The notes: generated from the sequence alone by a model not told the origin. Positions 1-6,470 are shown, counted from the first letter of the stretch. The stretch: 6,550 nucleotides of DNA from Rickettsiales bacterium (GCA_031255235.1 JAIRSX010000052.1:1-6550); one strand, 5' to 3'. Translations and numbers: made by a program.

Positions 1-2
1 GT

Positions 3-119
3 TTAGGAGTTGGTGTTAACTTCTTAAAAGACATATCTCTCTCTATAACATACACAACTGAGATTAAAGGCAATTACATAGGTAGCTCATTTATGGTGGG
101 AGGGGGATGGATGTTTTAA
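3..119 (+). CDS. C-terminus of an outer-membrane beta-barrel protein (partial, autotransporter-like)
   Basis: An open frame enters from the left edge and stops at TAA 117-119, giving the last 38 residues. It reads GVGVNF, a short KDIS turn, then SLSITYTTE, a G/N-containing turn (KGNYIG), and a final strand SSFMVGGGWMF. Alternating hydrophobic residues, glycine-rich strands and a C-terminal phenylalanine are the signature recognised by the BAM complex. The pattern of GVGVN, a strand, a glycine turn and a last strand ending in F resembles the closing strands of autotransporter or small porin-like barrels. The passenger or N-terminal part is outside the window, so the exact family and substrate cannot be named. 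If correct, the cell has an outer membrane. No convincing terminator follows it. Confidence 0.5.
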   Translation, partial: LGVGVNFLKDISLSITYTTEIKGNYIGSSFMVGGGWMF

Positions 120-181
120 ATTCTAAAATCACTTCGCTTCATCGGATATAAGAATTCTGGTAGTGATAAGATTATTAGCAA

Positions 182-187
182 TATAAT
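182..187 (+). promoter_or_regulatory. possible -10 box upstream of the metallophosphoesterase gene
   Basis: TATAAT is a perfect match to the sigma-70 -10 consensus, 35 bases before the ATG at 223. No good -35 box lies 16-18 bases upstream, and such hexamers arise by chance in DNA this AT-rich. The call is weak. The 103-base gap between the barrel gene and this gene contains no other gene that I can see. Confidence 0.22.
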
Positions 188-222
188 TGTAAATATAGTA
201 TCATATTTGCTGGAAAATTTTA

Positions 223-1335
223 ATGAAAATATTGACATACGCTTTTAATCCTTTAAAAGTATTCAATATGAGATTTACCTTTATTTTTTTTCTTATAGCG
301 TTTTCAGCTATGTTTTATGCCACTACCGAGATGGTTTACAGTAATTTAATACTTCCTTTTGTAAAGTCGGAAAGGAATAGAAATATTTGTCGTATTGCCA
401 TTACTTTATTTGGTCAGTCAGTTTGGTTTTTGCTTTTGAGTAGAACTTATAGTGCTTTTAAAGTTTATGATAGAATTTTCTATTTTTTGTTTATATGGTG
501 TCTTTACATGTTTATCGCTGTTTTTTTCATAAAAGTTTTCAATCTTTTTATAAAATTTGAGCCTAAACGAATGGTGTCGATTTCTCTTGTGGTTACTTTT
601 TTGATAGTTGTGTATGGAAGTATAGCTCCATTTTTTCCTGTTATAACAAGATACAAAATAGAAACAACCAAAGATGTAAATGCTAAAATTGCACTTATAA
701 CTGATTTACATATTGGGGATATAATGATGCGACCTTATACCTTACAAAAAGCAATGGATAAGATTAAAAAAGAGGATGTTGATTATTTATTTATTGGTGG
801 TGATATTATTGAAGGTAATGTAGGAAGCTTTGATAGATACAAGGATATATTTTTAAATAGTGGTATAGAAACATATGCTGTGCTTGGTAATCATGATTAT
901 TATCGAAAAGAGTATATGGATGGAGTGAGAAAGTTTGAGGAAGTAAATATCAAAGTTCTAATGGATGAATATGTTAATTTAGATGAATTTGTTTTGATAG
1001 GTAGAGAGGATAAAACAAATTCTGGCAGGGCGAAGCTGGCTGATATAGTTAAAGGCGTAGACAAAACTCGTTTTACTCTTTTGTTAGATCATCAACCACA
1101 ATTTTTTGATGAAGCAGTGGAAGAAAATATCGATTTGTATTTGGCAGGTCATACACATAATGGACAAATTTTCCCATTCAATTTTGTAGTTAAAAATATA
1201 TATGAGAAACCTTATGGACTTTTGAAAAAACAAAATAGTACACTAATTACAAGTTCTGGTATTGGTGGATGGGGTCCCCCAATTAAGATTATGAGTCCAG
1301 TGGAGATAGTTATTGCAGAAATAGTTAGCAATTAG
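223..1335 (+). CDS. membrane-anchored calcineurin-like metallophosphoesterase (YkuE/YaeI/LpxG-type)
   Basis: The 370-residue protein has two parts. Residues 1-140 are hydrophobic, with about four membrane segments (roughly 17-35, 57-73, 84-110 and 118-140). Residues 150-370 form a metallophosphoesterase domain with every expected metal-site motif: D161-x-H163 (TDLHIG), G193-D194 (GGDII), G222-N-H-D225, H290 in LDHQP, and G309-H-T-H312. These ligands bind two metal ions that hydrolyse phosphoester or pyrophosphate bonds. The architecture matches the YkuE/YaeI group, which also includes LpxG, the UDP-2,3-diacylglucosamine hydrolase of chlamydiae. The substrate here is unknown. A lipid-linked substrate is plausible given the membrane anchor. 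ATG 223 has a weak GGA 9 bases upstream. ATG 268 is an alternative start that keeps all membrane segments. The gene has no operon partner that I can show; miaB follows after 81 bases. Confidence 0.88.
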   Translation: MKILTYAFNPLKVFNMRFTFIFFLIAFSAMFYATTEMVYSNLILPFVKSERNRNICRIAITLFGQSVWFLLLSRTYSAFKVYDRIFYFLFIWCLYMFIAVFFIKVFNLFIKFEPKRMVSISLVVTFLIVVYGSIAPFFPVITRYKIETTKDVNAKIALITDLHIGDIMMRPYTLQKAMDKIKKEDVDYLFIGGDIIEGNVGSFDRYKDIFLNSGIETYAVLGNHDYYRKEYMDGVRKFEEVNIKVLMDEYVNLDEFVLIGREDKTNSGRAKLADIVKGVDKTRFTLLLDHQPQFFDEAVEENIDLYLAGHTHNGQIFPFNFVVKNIYEKPYGLLKKQNSTLITSSGIGGWGPPIKIMSPVEIVIAEIVSN

Positions 1336-1374
1336 GCTTTTGTTATTGTTGATGTGATTTTGTAAATTAATCGG

Positions 1375-1412
1375 TAATGTACATTTATTTTTTTAAAAGT
1401 AAATTTACATTA
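1375..1412. repeat. inverted repeat (hairpin) immediately upstream of miaB
   Basis: TAATGTACATTTA at 1375-1387 pairs with TAAATTTACATTA at 1400-1412: 12 of 13 positions match, around a 12-base loop of T and A runs. The right arm ends 4 bases before the miaB ATG, so in the mRNA it would cover the ribosome-binding region. It lacks a GC-rich stem and a following T run, so it is not a standard intrinsic terminator. It may be an operator or translational control structure, or chance in very AT-rich DNA. Confidence 0.4.
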
Positions 1413-1416
1413 TACA

Positions 1417-2709
1417 ATGAGTTGTATGTCTAAACTTATTTTCCTTAAGTCCTTTGGATGTCAGATGAATGTTTATGATACCAATAGAATGTTAGACCTT
1501 ATGAAAAATGAGGGTTATGAGGAGACAGATAATATAAAAAGATCCGATCTAATTATTGTGAATACCTGTTCTATTAGAGAAAAAGCGAAAGAAAAATTGT
1601 TTAGTGAATTAGGTAAGATAAATGAAGCAAGAAAAAAGGATTCAATTGTTGTAGTTGCTGGTTGTGTTGCTCAAATTGCCCATGACGAAATCAGAAAGAG
1701 AATAAAAGAGGTTGATATCATAATTGGGGCAACATCCTATCACAAACTTCCTGAATTAGTTGCAAGTGGTGGTGGTGTAAAGCTTGATTTTTTAGCAGAG
1801 GAAAAGTTTAAAACTTTACCAAACACTAGAAATATTCGTGGTATTAGTGAATTTATAGCAGTTCAAGAAGGTTGCGATAAGTTTTGTTCTTATTGTATAG
1901 TGCCATTTACAAGGGGTAGGGAAGTTTCAAAGGGTTTTGATGCCGTGCTTGATGAGACTAAAATTTTAATAGATAAAGGTGTTAAAGAAGTTACTTTTTT
2001 AGGGCAGAACGTTGATAATTATAATTCAAATGGTAAGACTCTTGCTGATTTGATAAAAGCAGTTGATGGATTAAAAGGAATTGAAAGAATTAGATATATG
2101 ACTTCTTATCCGACTCAAGTTGGATTAGATTTGATTGAATGTCATAGAGATATTGAAAAACTTATGCCTTTTATACACCTACCAATTCAAAGTGGTTCTG
2201 ATAATGTTCTGAAATTGATGAATAGAAAATATACCAAAGAGATATATCTGGATGTTGTTAAAAAGTTGAGAAAGGCAAGAACGGATATTGCCATATCGAG
2301 TGATTTTATTGTTGGGTTTGCTGGTGAAACGGATGAAGATTTTTGTGATACGTTGAAACTATGTGAAGAAGTTGGTTTTTCTCAATCCTTTTCTTTCAAG
2401 TACAGTCCACGAAAAGGAACTGCTGGAGAGAAGATGGCGGGGCAAATTGATGAAAAAGTTAAAGACAAACGGTTGAAAGTTTTACAGGAATTATTGAATC
2501 AGCAACAATTGAATTTCAACAAACAACATGAAAACCAAACATTGGAAGTTTTAGTGGAAAGCTTGTCAAATAGGGATGATGGTACTTATTTTGGTAAAAC
2601 TCCTTATTTACAAACCTGTGTAATAAATGGTGAATGTAAAATTGGGGAAATTGTTAAGGTAAAAATTGAAAAGGTTGGAATGAAAGCAATTGAAGGGATT
2701 GTTGTGTAA
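1417..2709 (+). CDS. miaB: tRNA-2-methylthio-N6-dimethylallyladenosine synthase MiaB
   Basis: MiaB is a cytoplasmic radical-SAM methylthiotransferase that adds a methylthio group to C2 of N6-isopentenyladenosine at tRNA position 37, after MiaA, and so stabilises decoding of UNN codons. The 430-residue protein has the full three-domain layout. The N-terminal MTTase domain carries the auxiliary 4Fe-4S ligands C15 (SFGCQMN), C51 (VNTCSIRE) and C83 (VAGCVAQ). The radical-SAM core has C153-x3-C157-x2-C160 (GCDKFCSYC), followed by the conserved VPFTRGRE and LGQNVDNY. The C-terminal TRAM RNA-binding domain spans about 370-430. NTCSIREKA, YHKLPELV and LPIQSGSD favour MiaB over MtaB or RimO. Length is normal. 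Start choice is uncertain: ATG 1417 and ATG 1426 (MSKLIF) both fit, and neither has a clear Shine-Dalgarno. It converges with hydF across a 23-base gap. Confidence 0.96.
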   Translation: MSCMSKLIFLKSFGCQMNVYDTNRMLDLMKNEGYEETDNIKRSDLIIVNTCSIREKAKEKLFSELGKINEARKKDSIVVVAGCVAQIAHDEIRKRIKEVDIIIGATSYHKLPELVASGGGVKLDFLAEEKFKTLPNTRNIRGISEFIAVQEGCDKFCSYCIVPFTRGREVSKGFDAVLDETKILIDKGVKEVTFLGQNVDNYNSNGKTLADLIKAVDGLKGIERIRYMTSYPTQVGLDLIECHRDIEKLMPFIHLPIQSGSDNVLKLMNRKYTKEIYLDVVKKLRKARTDIAISSDFIVGFAGETDEDFCDTLKLCEEVGFSQSFSFKYSPRKGTAGEKMAGQIDEKVKDKRLKVLQELLNQQQLNFNKQHENQTLEVLVESLSNRDDGTYFGKTPYLQTCVINGECKIGEIVKVKIEKVGMKAIEGIVV

Positions 2710-2732
2710 TAAAGGATATTCTAAAAACAATT

Positions 2733-3941
2733 TTAACTGTTATTTTTTTGAGATTTTTTGATATGTGAAAAGATGGTGCCGTAGTTTGTTACCGGAATAT
2801 CATTTTTTTCAAAAATCTCCAATCTATCTAAATATTTTTGTCTATCGATCATGCAACCACCGCATAAAATTGCGAGTTTGTATTTTTTCTTTTTTAGTTC
2901 TTTTTCTGTTAAAAAACTTACTCCAAAGTTAAATTCAATAATCAAATTTTTATTGGTGTATTTTTTGATTGCATTTGGGATTTGTACAGTTGCAATATCG
3001 TTGCATTTTCTATCATGTTTGCAACATTCTACAATCAAAATTTTGTCTTCATTTTGTAATTTATTTAGTATACTTGTATTTCTAACAAAAGTATCCAGTT
3101 TTCCATTACTCATATAGTTTGACATTAGCATACTAAATGAAGTAAAATTTATATTCTTTGGTATATAATCATAGATTTTATCTATTACTTGGCTATCGGT
3201 TATTATCTGAATAAGTCCGTTTTTAGTATATTGTAAATTATCAATTGCAGTTTTAAATTCATCTACATCAAAGTTTTTTAGATTTGGTCTATATAATACG
3301 GGCACAGCAAATTTCTGCAAAAGTCGCTCAATCATTAAACTTTGTGGTCTTAGTAGTCTTAATTCAGGGGACTCTTCATCTAATGGGATAACCAACAAAA
3401 CATACTTGTTTTTGTAATTTAAATTTGGTAACAGTTCAATTGGTTTATTGTCAAACGTGTAATTCTTTTTTATAAAATCTGTGATTGTAAGTTGTTTTTC
3501 ACTGTTTATGTCGATATTCAAAACTGGTGCATCAACTTTTAAAATTGTTTCTTTGTTGTTAAATTTGTTTACGATAACAAGAATCTGTTTTTTCTTTCTT
3601 TTTATAAATTCTATCATTCTTTTTTCATAATCAGTCAAATTGGTGGCGGTATTTTTTATAACAAATAGAATTATGTTACTTTCTCCAATGGCATCCTTAA
3701 CTTTTTCTCTTTTCTTGTCACCTAAAATACCGTATTCGTCAATTCCCGCTGTGTCAATTATCTTACATTTTCCTAATCCGTGTATTTCCATAAAATTCAT
3801 CACATTGTCAGCGGTTGTACCTTCTTTTTCATCAACTATTGAACTGTTCTTTTGTCCCGTTATAAGATTGTAAAGGGTGGATTTTCCAGCATTCATTGAA
3901 CCAACAATACAAATAATTGTCCTTTCTTTAAATTGTCCCAC
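2733..3941 (-). CDS. hydF: [FeFe]-hydrogenase maturation GTPase HydF
   Basis: HydF is the scaffold on which the 2Fe subcluster is assembled before transfer to the hydrogenase HydA. Numbering here uses GTG 3941 (402 residues). An Era/TrmE-like GTPase domain comes first: P-loop G14-SMNAGKST, switch T42-T43, D63-TAG, and NK at 125-126 followed by F-N. A middle dimerisation region (about 175-255) and a C-terminal cluster domain follow, with C307-x-H309 and, 50 residues later, C360-GG-C363, then the characteristic VTNYG near the end. I chose GTG 3941 because GGAG lies 9 bases upstream and the P-loop then sits where the family has it. TTG 3980 gives a 415-residue alternative with no ribosome-binding site. 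It overlaps the hydE stop by 14 bases, indicating translational coupling. Odd points: L359 replaces the usual His of HCxxC, and the G4 motif is NKFN rather than NKxD. Confidence 0.93.
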   Translation of the reverse strand: MGQFKERTIICIVGSMNAGKSTLYNLITGQKNSSIVDEKEGTTADNVMNFMEIHGLGKCKIIDTAGIDEYGILGDKKREKVKDAIGESNIILFVIKNTATNLTDYEKRMIEFIKRKKKQILVIVNKFNNKETILKVDAPVLNIDINSEKQLTITDFIKKNYTFDNKPIELLPNLNYKNKYVLLVIPLDEESPELRLLRPQSLMIERLLQKFAVPVLYRPNLKNFDVDEFKTAIDNLQYTKNGLIQIITDSQVIDKIYDYIPKNINFTSFSMLMSNYMSNGKLDTFVRNTSILNKLQNEDKILIVECCKHDRKCNDIATVQIPNAIKKYTNKNLIIEFNFGVSFLTEKELKKKKYKLAILCGGCMIDRQKYLDRLEIFEKNDIPVTNYGTIFSHIKKSQKNNS

Positions 3942-4953
3942 GTTTTCTTTCTCCAAAATTAGTTCCAATGGTTCGTCCAATACTCATAATTTTTAAACCG
4001 ATACAAGTTTTGCAATGTAATGGTGTGTCATTTGTACAAATTTTATTTGGATAAAGTTCATACAATTTTCTATATTCTCCTTCCGTAATCATTGGCATAA
4101 CCACGTTTGCTCCACTCTGTAAAGCAATAATTCGTCCATTAGGATTCAAACTTTCCATTGCGGTGGTGGCGGGAATATTTATATCTGGTAACATTATTCT
4201 CATAATTGCCATAGTTCGCAATGATAATTCAAACTCTTTTCCTTTTTCATCTCTTAAAGGTGTATTTGGGTGGGGGATAAAAGGTCCAATGCCTGCCATA
4301 TCAATATCCATTTCCTTCAAATAAAGTAAGTCATCAGCAATACTTTCTATTGTTTGTTCTGGTAGTCCAACCATAATACCACTTCCGACTTCGTATCCAA
4401 GTTCTTTTAGGGATAATAAGCATTTATGCCTATTTTCCCAACTCATATTTGGATCTAATTTGTGATATAATTTTTTGTCAGTTGTTTCAATTCTTATCAA
4501 GTATCTATCTGCTCCTGCTTTCCGGTACGCTTCATATTCGTCATAATTCTTTTCCCCAATACTTAAAGTTAGGGCAACTCCCATTTTTTTAATTTCCTTT
4601 ATAATAAAACACATTTTTTCTGTATCAAACCACAAGTCTTCGCCGCTTTGCATAACAATGGTTTTGAAGCCATATTCAACTGCTTTTTTAGCATAATCTA
4701 ATATTTGTTCTATAGATAGTCTATATCTTTTACATTTGTCGTTATCCTTTCTGATTCCACAATATAGACAATTGTTTTGACATATATTGGAGAATTCCAT
4801 CAGCCCCCTCAAATGTACTTTATCACCGACGTACTTTTTTCTTATTTCGTCCGCCTTTTTAAATAACAAATCTTGTTTTTCTGTATTGGAAAGTAACTCT
4901 ATAATATCGCTTTTGTCATATTTTCTTTTATTTAAAATGTTTTCGTAACTCAT
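3928..4953 (-). CDS. hydE: [FeFe]-hydrogenase maturation radical-SAM protein HydE
   Basis: HydE is a radical-SAM enzyme that acts on the iron-cysteine-carbonyl-cyanide product of HydG and helps build the 2Fe precursor loaded onto HydF. The 341-residue protein shows the SAM-cluster motif C58-x3-C62-x2-C65 inside the HydE-typical stretch LRGLMEFSN...CLYCGIR. RYRLS, then a V-MQSGED stretch near residues 100-106, and GxMVGLPEQT near 191-201 follow. It also has the second cluster motif C306-x7-C314-x2-C317, seen in many HydE proteins and absent from biotin synthase, which separates it from BioB and PylB-like relatives. Length is close to the family norm of about 350. ATG 4953 is the first good start; no clear Shine-Dalgarno precedes it. 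It is the first gene of a two-gene transcript with hydF and is divergent from the GAPDH gene. Confidence 0.95.
   Translation of the reverse strand: MSYENILNKRKYDKSDIIELLSNTEKQDLLFKKADEIRKKYVGDKVHLRGLMEFSNICQNNCLYCGIRKDNDKCKRYRLSIEQILDYAKKAVEYGFKTIVMQSGEDLWFDTEKMCFIIKEIKKMGVALTLSIGEKNYDEYEAYRKAGADRYLIRIETTDKKLYHKLDPNMSWENRHKCLLSLKELGYEVGSGIMVGLPEQTIESIADDLLYLKEMDIDMAGIGPFIPHPNTPLRDEKGKEFELSLRTMAIMRIMLPDINIPATTAMESLNPNGRIIALQSGANVVMPMITEGEYRKLYELYPNKICTNDTPLHCKTCIGLKIMSIGRTIGTNFGERKRGTI
3951..3954 (-). promoter_or_regulatory. Shine-Dalgarno that decides the hydF start
   Basis: GGAG on the minus strand lies inside the last codons of hydE, 9 bases before the GTG at 3941. It is one of the clearest ribosome-binding sites in the window and is the main reason to prefer GTG 3941 over TTG 3980 for hydF. 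Its position inside hydE fits translational coupling between the two maturases. Confidence 0.6.
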
Positions 4954-4993
4954 ATCTATTGACAGAGATATTTCATTATCAATTAAAGTAAAA

Positions 4994-5021
4994 TTAATTT
5001 GTTTTTATATTTTTTTATACT
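4994..5021 (+). promoter_or_regulatory. possible promoter for the GAPDH gene
   Basis: TATACT at 5016-5021 is a 5-of-6 match to the -10 consensus, with a weak TTAATT at 4994-4999 separated by 16 bases. Initiation would fall near 5028, almost on the upstream ATG at 5030. That leaves a leader of about 29 bases before ATG 5057 and supports the downstream start. A consensus -35 (TTGACA, 4959-4964) also lies in this gap, but its -10 partner (ATTAAA) is poor. Confidence 0.3.
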
Positions 5022-5056
5022 AACAATCCATGTATAAATTTTGTGTAAAAATTAAT

Positions 5057-6085
5057 ATGACTACAAGGGTTGCCATAAATGGCTTTGGTAGAATTGGAAG
5101 GTGCGTTTTTAGGGCATTTTATGAAAACGCTTCCAAATATAAAGATTTGGAAATTGTTGCGATAAATGATTTAGCTCCGCTTGAGACTAATTTATATTTA
5201 TTGAAATATGATTCAGCACATGGAAAATTCAGAGGAACTGCTGAGATTAAAGATAATAGTATTATTATAGATGGTGGAAAACCTATTAAGGTTTATGCTG
5301 AAAAGGATCCATCTGCTCTTCCTTGGAAGGATTTGGATATTGATGTAGTTATTGAATCTACTGGTATCTTTTTGGAAAGAGAAAAGGCAACTCCACATCT
5401 TACTGCTGGTGCAAAAAAATTAATAATGTCTGCTCCTACAAAAGATAAGGATGATGTTACAAAAACAATAGTTCTTGGTGTTAATGATGACAATTTATTA
5501 GCAACTGATAATATGGTTTCTAATGCTTCTTGCACCACAAATTGTTTGGCGCCTGTTGCAAAAATTTTGAATGAGGTGTTTGGTATTGAAAAAGGTCACA
5601 TGACAACTATTCACTCTTATACAAACGATCAAAATATTTTGGATAGAGTTCATAAAGATTTGAGAAGAAGTAGAGCTGGTGCTGTTAATATGATTCCTAC
5701 TTCTACAGGAGCAGCAAAGGCAGTTGGATTAGTTTTACCTCAATTAAAAGGAAAATTGGATGGAGTTTCTATAAGAGTTCCTACTCCAGATGTTTCTTTT
5801 GTTGATTTGAGTTTTGTTTCTAAAAAGGCAACTTCTGTTGAGGAGATTAATTCTACAATTAAAGGGCTTGCTGATAAGGGTGCTTGGGAAGGTATTTTGG
5901 CATACACAGAGGATCCAGTTGTTTCTATTGATCTATTACATGATTCTCATTCATCTACTTTTGATGCTACTCAGACAAAGGTGTTGGATGGCAATTTTGT
6001 TAGAGTTGGTGCTTGGTATGATAACGAGTGGGGGTATTCTAATAGGTTGTTGGATTTGGCACAAGTATGGTCATCTAAGAAATAA
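5057..6085 (+). CDS. gap: glyceraldehyde-3-phosphate dehydrogenase, NAD-type
   Basis: GAPDH converts glyceraldehyde 3-phosphate, phosphate and NAD+ to 1,3-bisphosphoglycerate and NADH in cytoplasmic glycolysis. Numbering from ATG 5057 gives 342 residues, the normal length. The Rossmann motif GFGRIGR is at 9-15. N37-D38 follows the second strand, the acidic position typical of NAD-preferring enzymes. The catalytic cysteine is C159 in SNASCTTNC. The base is H186 in TTIHSYT. PTSTGAAKAVG is at 214-224, and WYDNEWGYSNR is at 320-330. I prefer ATG 5057 because MTTRVAING is the canonical N-terminus. ATG 5030 adds nine unusual residues (MYKFCVKIN), and neither start has a Shine-Dalgarno. The sequence style is alphaproteobacterial by eye. 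It is divergent from hydE and appears monocistronic, ending at a strong terminator. Confidence 0.97.
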   Translation: MTTRVAINGFGRIGRCVFRAFYENASKYKDLEIVAINDLAPLETNLYLLKYDSAHGKFRGTAEIKDNSIIIDGGKPIKVYAEKDPSALPWKDLDIDVVIESTGIFLEREKATPHLTAGAKKLIMSAPTKDKDDVTKTIVLGVNDDNLLATDNMVSNASCTTNCLAPVAKILNEVFGIEKGHMTTIHSYTNDQNILDRVHKDLRRSRAGAVNMIPTSTGAAKAVGLVLPQLKGKLDGVSIRVPTPDVSFVDLSFVSKKATSVEEINSTIKGLADKGAWEGILAYTEDPVVSIDLLHDSHSSTFDATQTKVLDGNFVRVGAWYDNEWGYSNRLLDLAQVWSSKK

Positions 6086-6093
6086 TTTATCAT

Positions 6094-6118
6094 AAGGCAA
6101 CTAACAAGTTGCCTTTTT
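6094..6118 (+). terminator. intrinsic terminator after the GAPDH gene
   Basis: A perfect 9-base stem, AAGGCAACT (6094-6102) paired with AGTTGCCTT (6107-6115), closes a 4-base loop AACA and runs directly into a T tract (TTTTT at 6114-6118). It starts 9 bases after the GAPDH stop. This is a standard rho-independent terminator, so the downstream small gene probably has separate transcription or depends on read-through. Confidence 0.9.
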
Positions 6119-6142
6119 ATTATATATTAAAAAAAGGGTTAA

Positions 6143-6470
6143 ATGGAATATCTTGTTCTTTATAAAATTATAGTGACAGTTGTGGCGGTTTTTGGGTATT
6201 GGTGAGATTTCAAGTAGGTATCCAAAAACAGCAGGATTTTTAGCGGTAATGCCATCAATTTCGTTGATGGTTTTTATATTTTCACGTATAGAATACGGAA
6301 GTGATTTTGATACGGCGAAATTTTTAAGGGGAGTATTGGTGGGTATTCCAGGAATTTTGGTGTTTTGGTCCCCATACTTTTTTATGAAAAATTTCTGGGC
6401 GGCATTGATAACTGCGTTTGTGTTGAGTGCGGTGTTGTTTGTGGTATATAGGTATTTTAGTTTGGTGTAG
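6143..6470 (+). pseudogene. small integral membrane protein, DUF3147-like, with an apparent frameshift
   Basis: From TTG 6180 to TAG 6468-6470 an open frame encodes 96 residues with about three hydrophobic segments, but it begins abruptly and has no Shine-Dalgarno. ATG 6143, preceded by AGGG at 6135-6138, opens another frame encoding MEYLVLYKIIVTVVAVFG, a membrane helix, which stops at TGA 6203-6205. Skipping one base in the T5-G3 run at 6189-6196 joins the two as VAVFGIGEISSRYPKTAGF. This gives a 108-residue, four-helix protein with the pattern I associate with DUF3147: a first helix, an SE-x-[AS]-[KR]-like turn, then G-FLA-MPSISL. Function is unknown in that family. The shift could be a sequencing or assembly error, a real mutation, or rarely recoding. 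If only the 96-residue form is made, it would lack its first helix. Confidence 0.6.

Noticed and set aside
119..156. AATTCT / AGAATT dyad after the barrel gene as a terminator
   Set aside because: Six pairs around a 26-base loop with no T run does not fit an intrinsic terminator.
177..211. Inverted repeat AGCAATAT / ATATTTGCT before the phosphoesterase gene
   Set aside because: About eight pairs with a bulge and a long loop in very AT-rich DNA is within what chance gives.
2726..2749. Possible terminator between miaB and hydF (AACA/TGTT followed by T7)
   Set aside because: The stem has only four solid pairs with a mismatch, and the T run is hydF coding sequence on the other strand; too weak to call.
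2851..3117. + strand open frame of 88 codons opposite hydF
   Set aside because: It lies antisense within hydF, has low-complexity hydrophobic content caused by the AT-rich complement, and has no motif of its own.
3640..3873. + strand open frame of 77 codons opposite the HydF GTPase domain
   Set aside because: It is a shadow of the strongly conserved P-loop coding region on the other strand.
4959..4987. TTGACA at 4959-4964 as the main -35 for the GAPDH gene
   Set aside because: The hexamer is perfect, but the sequence 17 bases on (ATTAAA) matches the -10 consensus poorly; TATACT at 5016 is a better candidate, though also uncertain.
5213..5538. Two - strand open frames opposite the GAPDH gene
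   Set aside because: The GAPDH frame is unambiguous across this region; the antisense frames have no recognisable domain.
5814..6095. + strand open frame of 93 codons overlapping the 3' end of the GAPDH gene
   Set aside because: It is an out-of-frame reading of GAPDH, leucine-rich because of TTG/TTA runs, and the conserved GAPDH C-terminus occupies the same bases.
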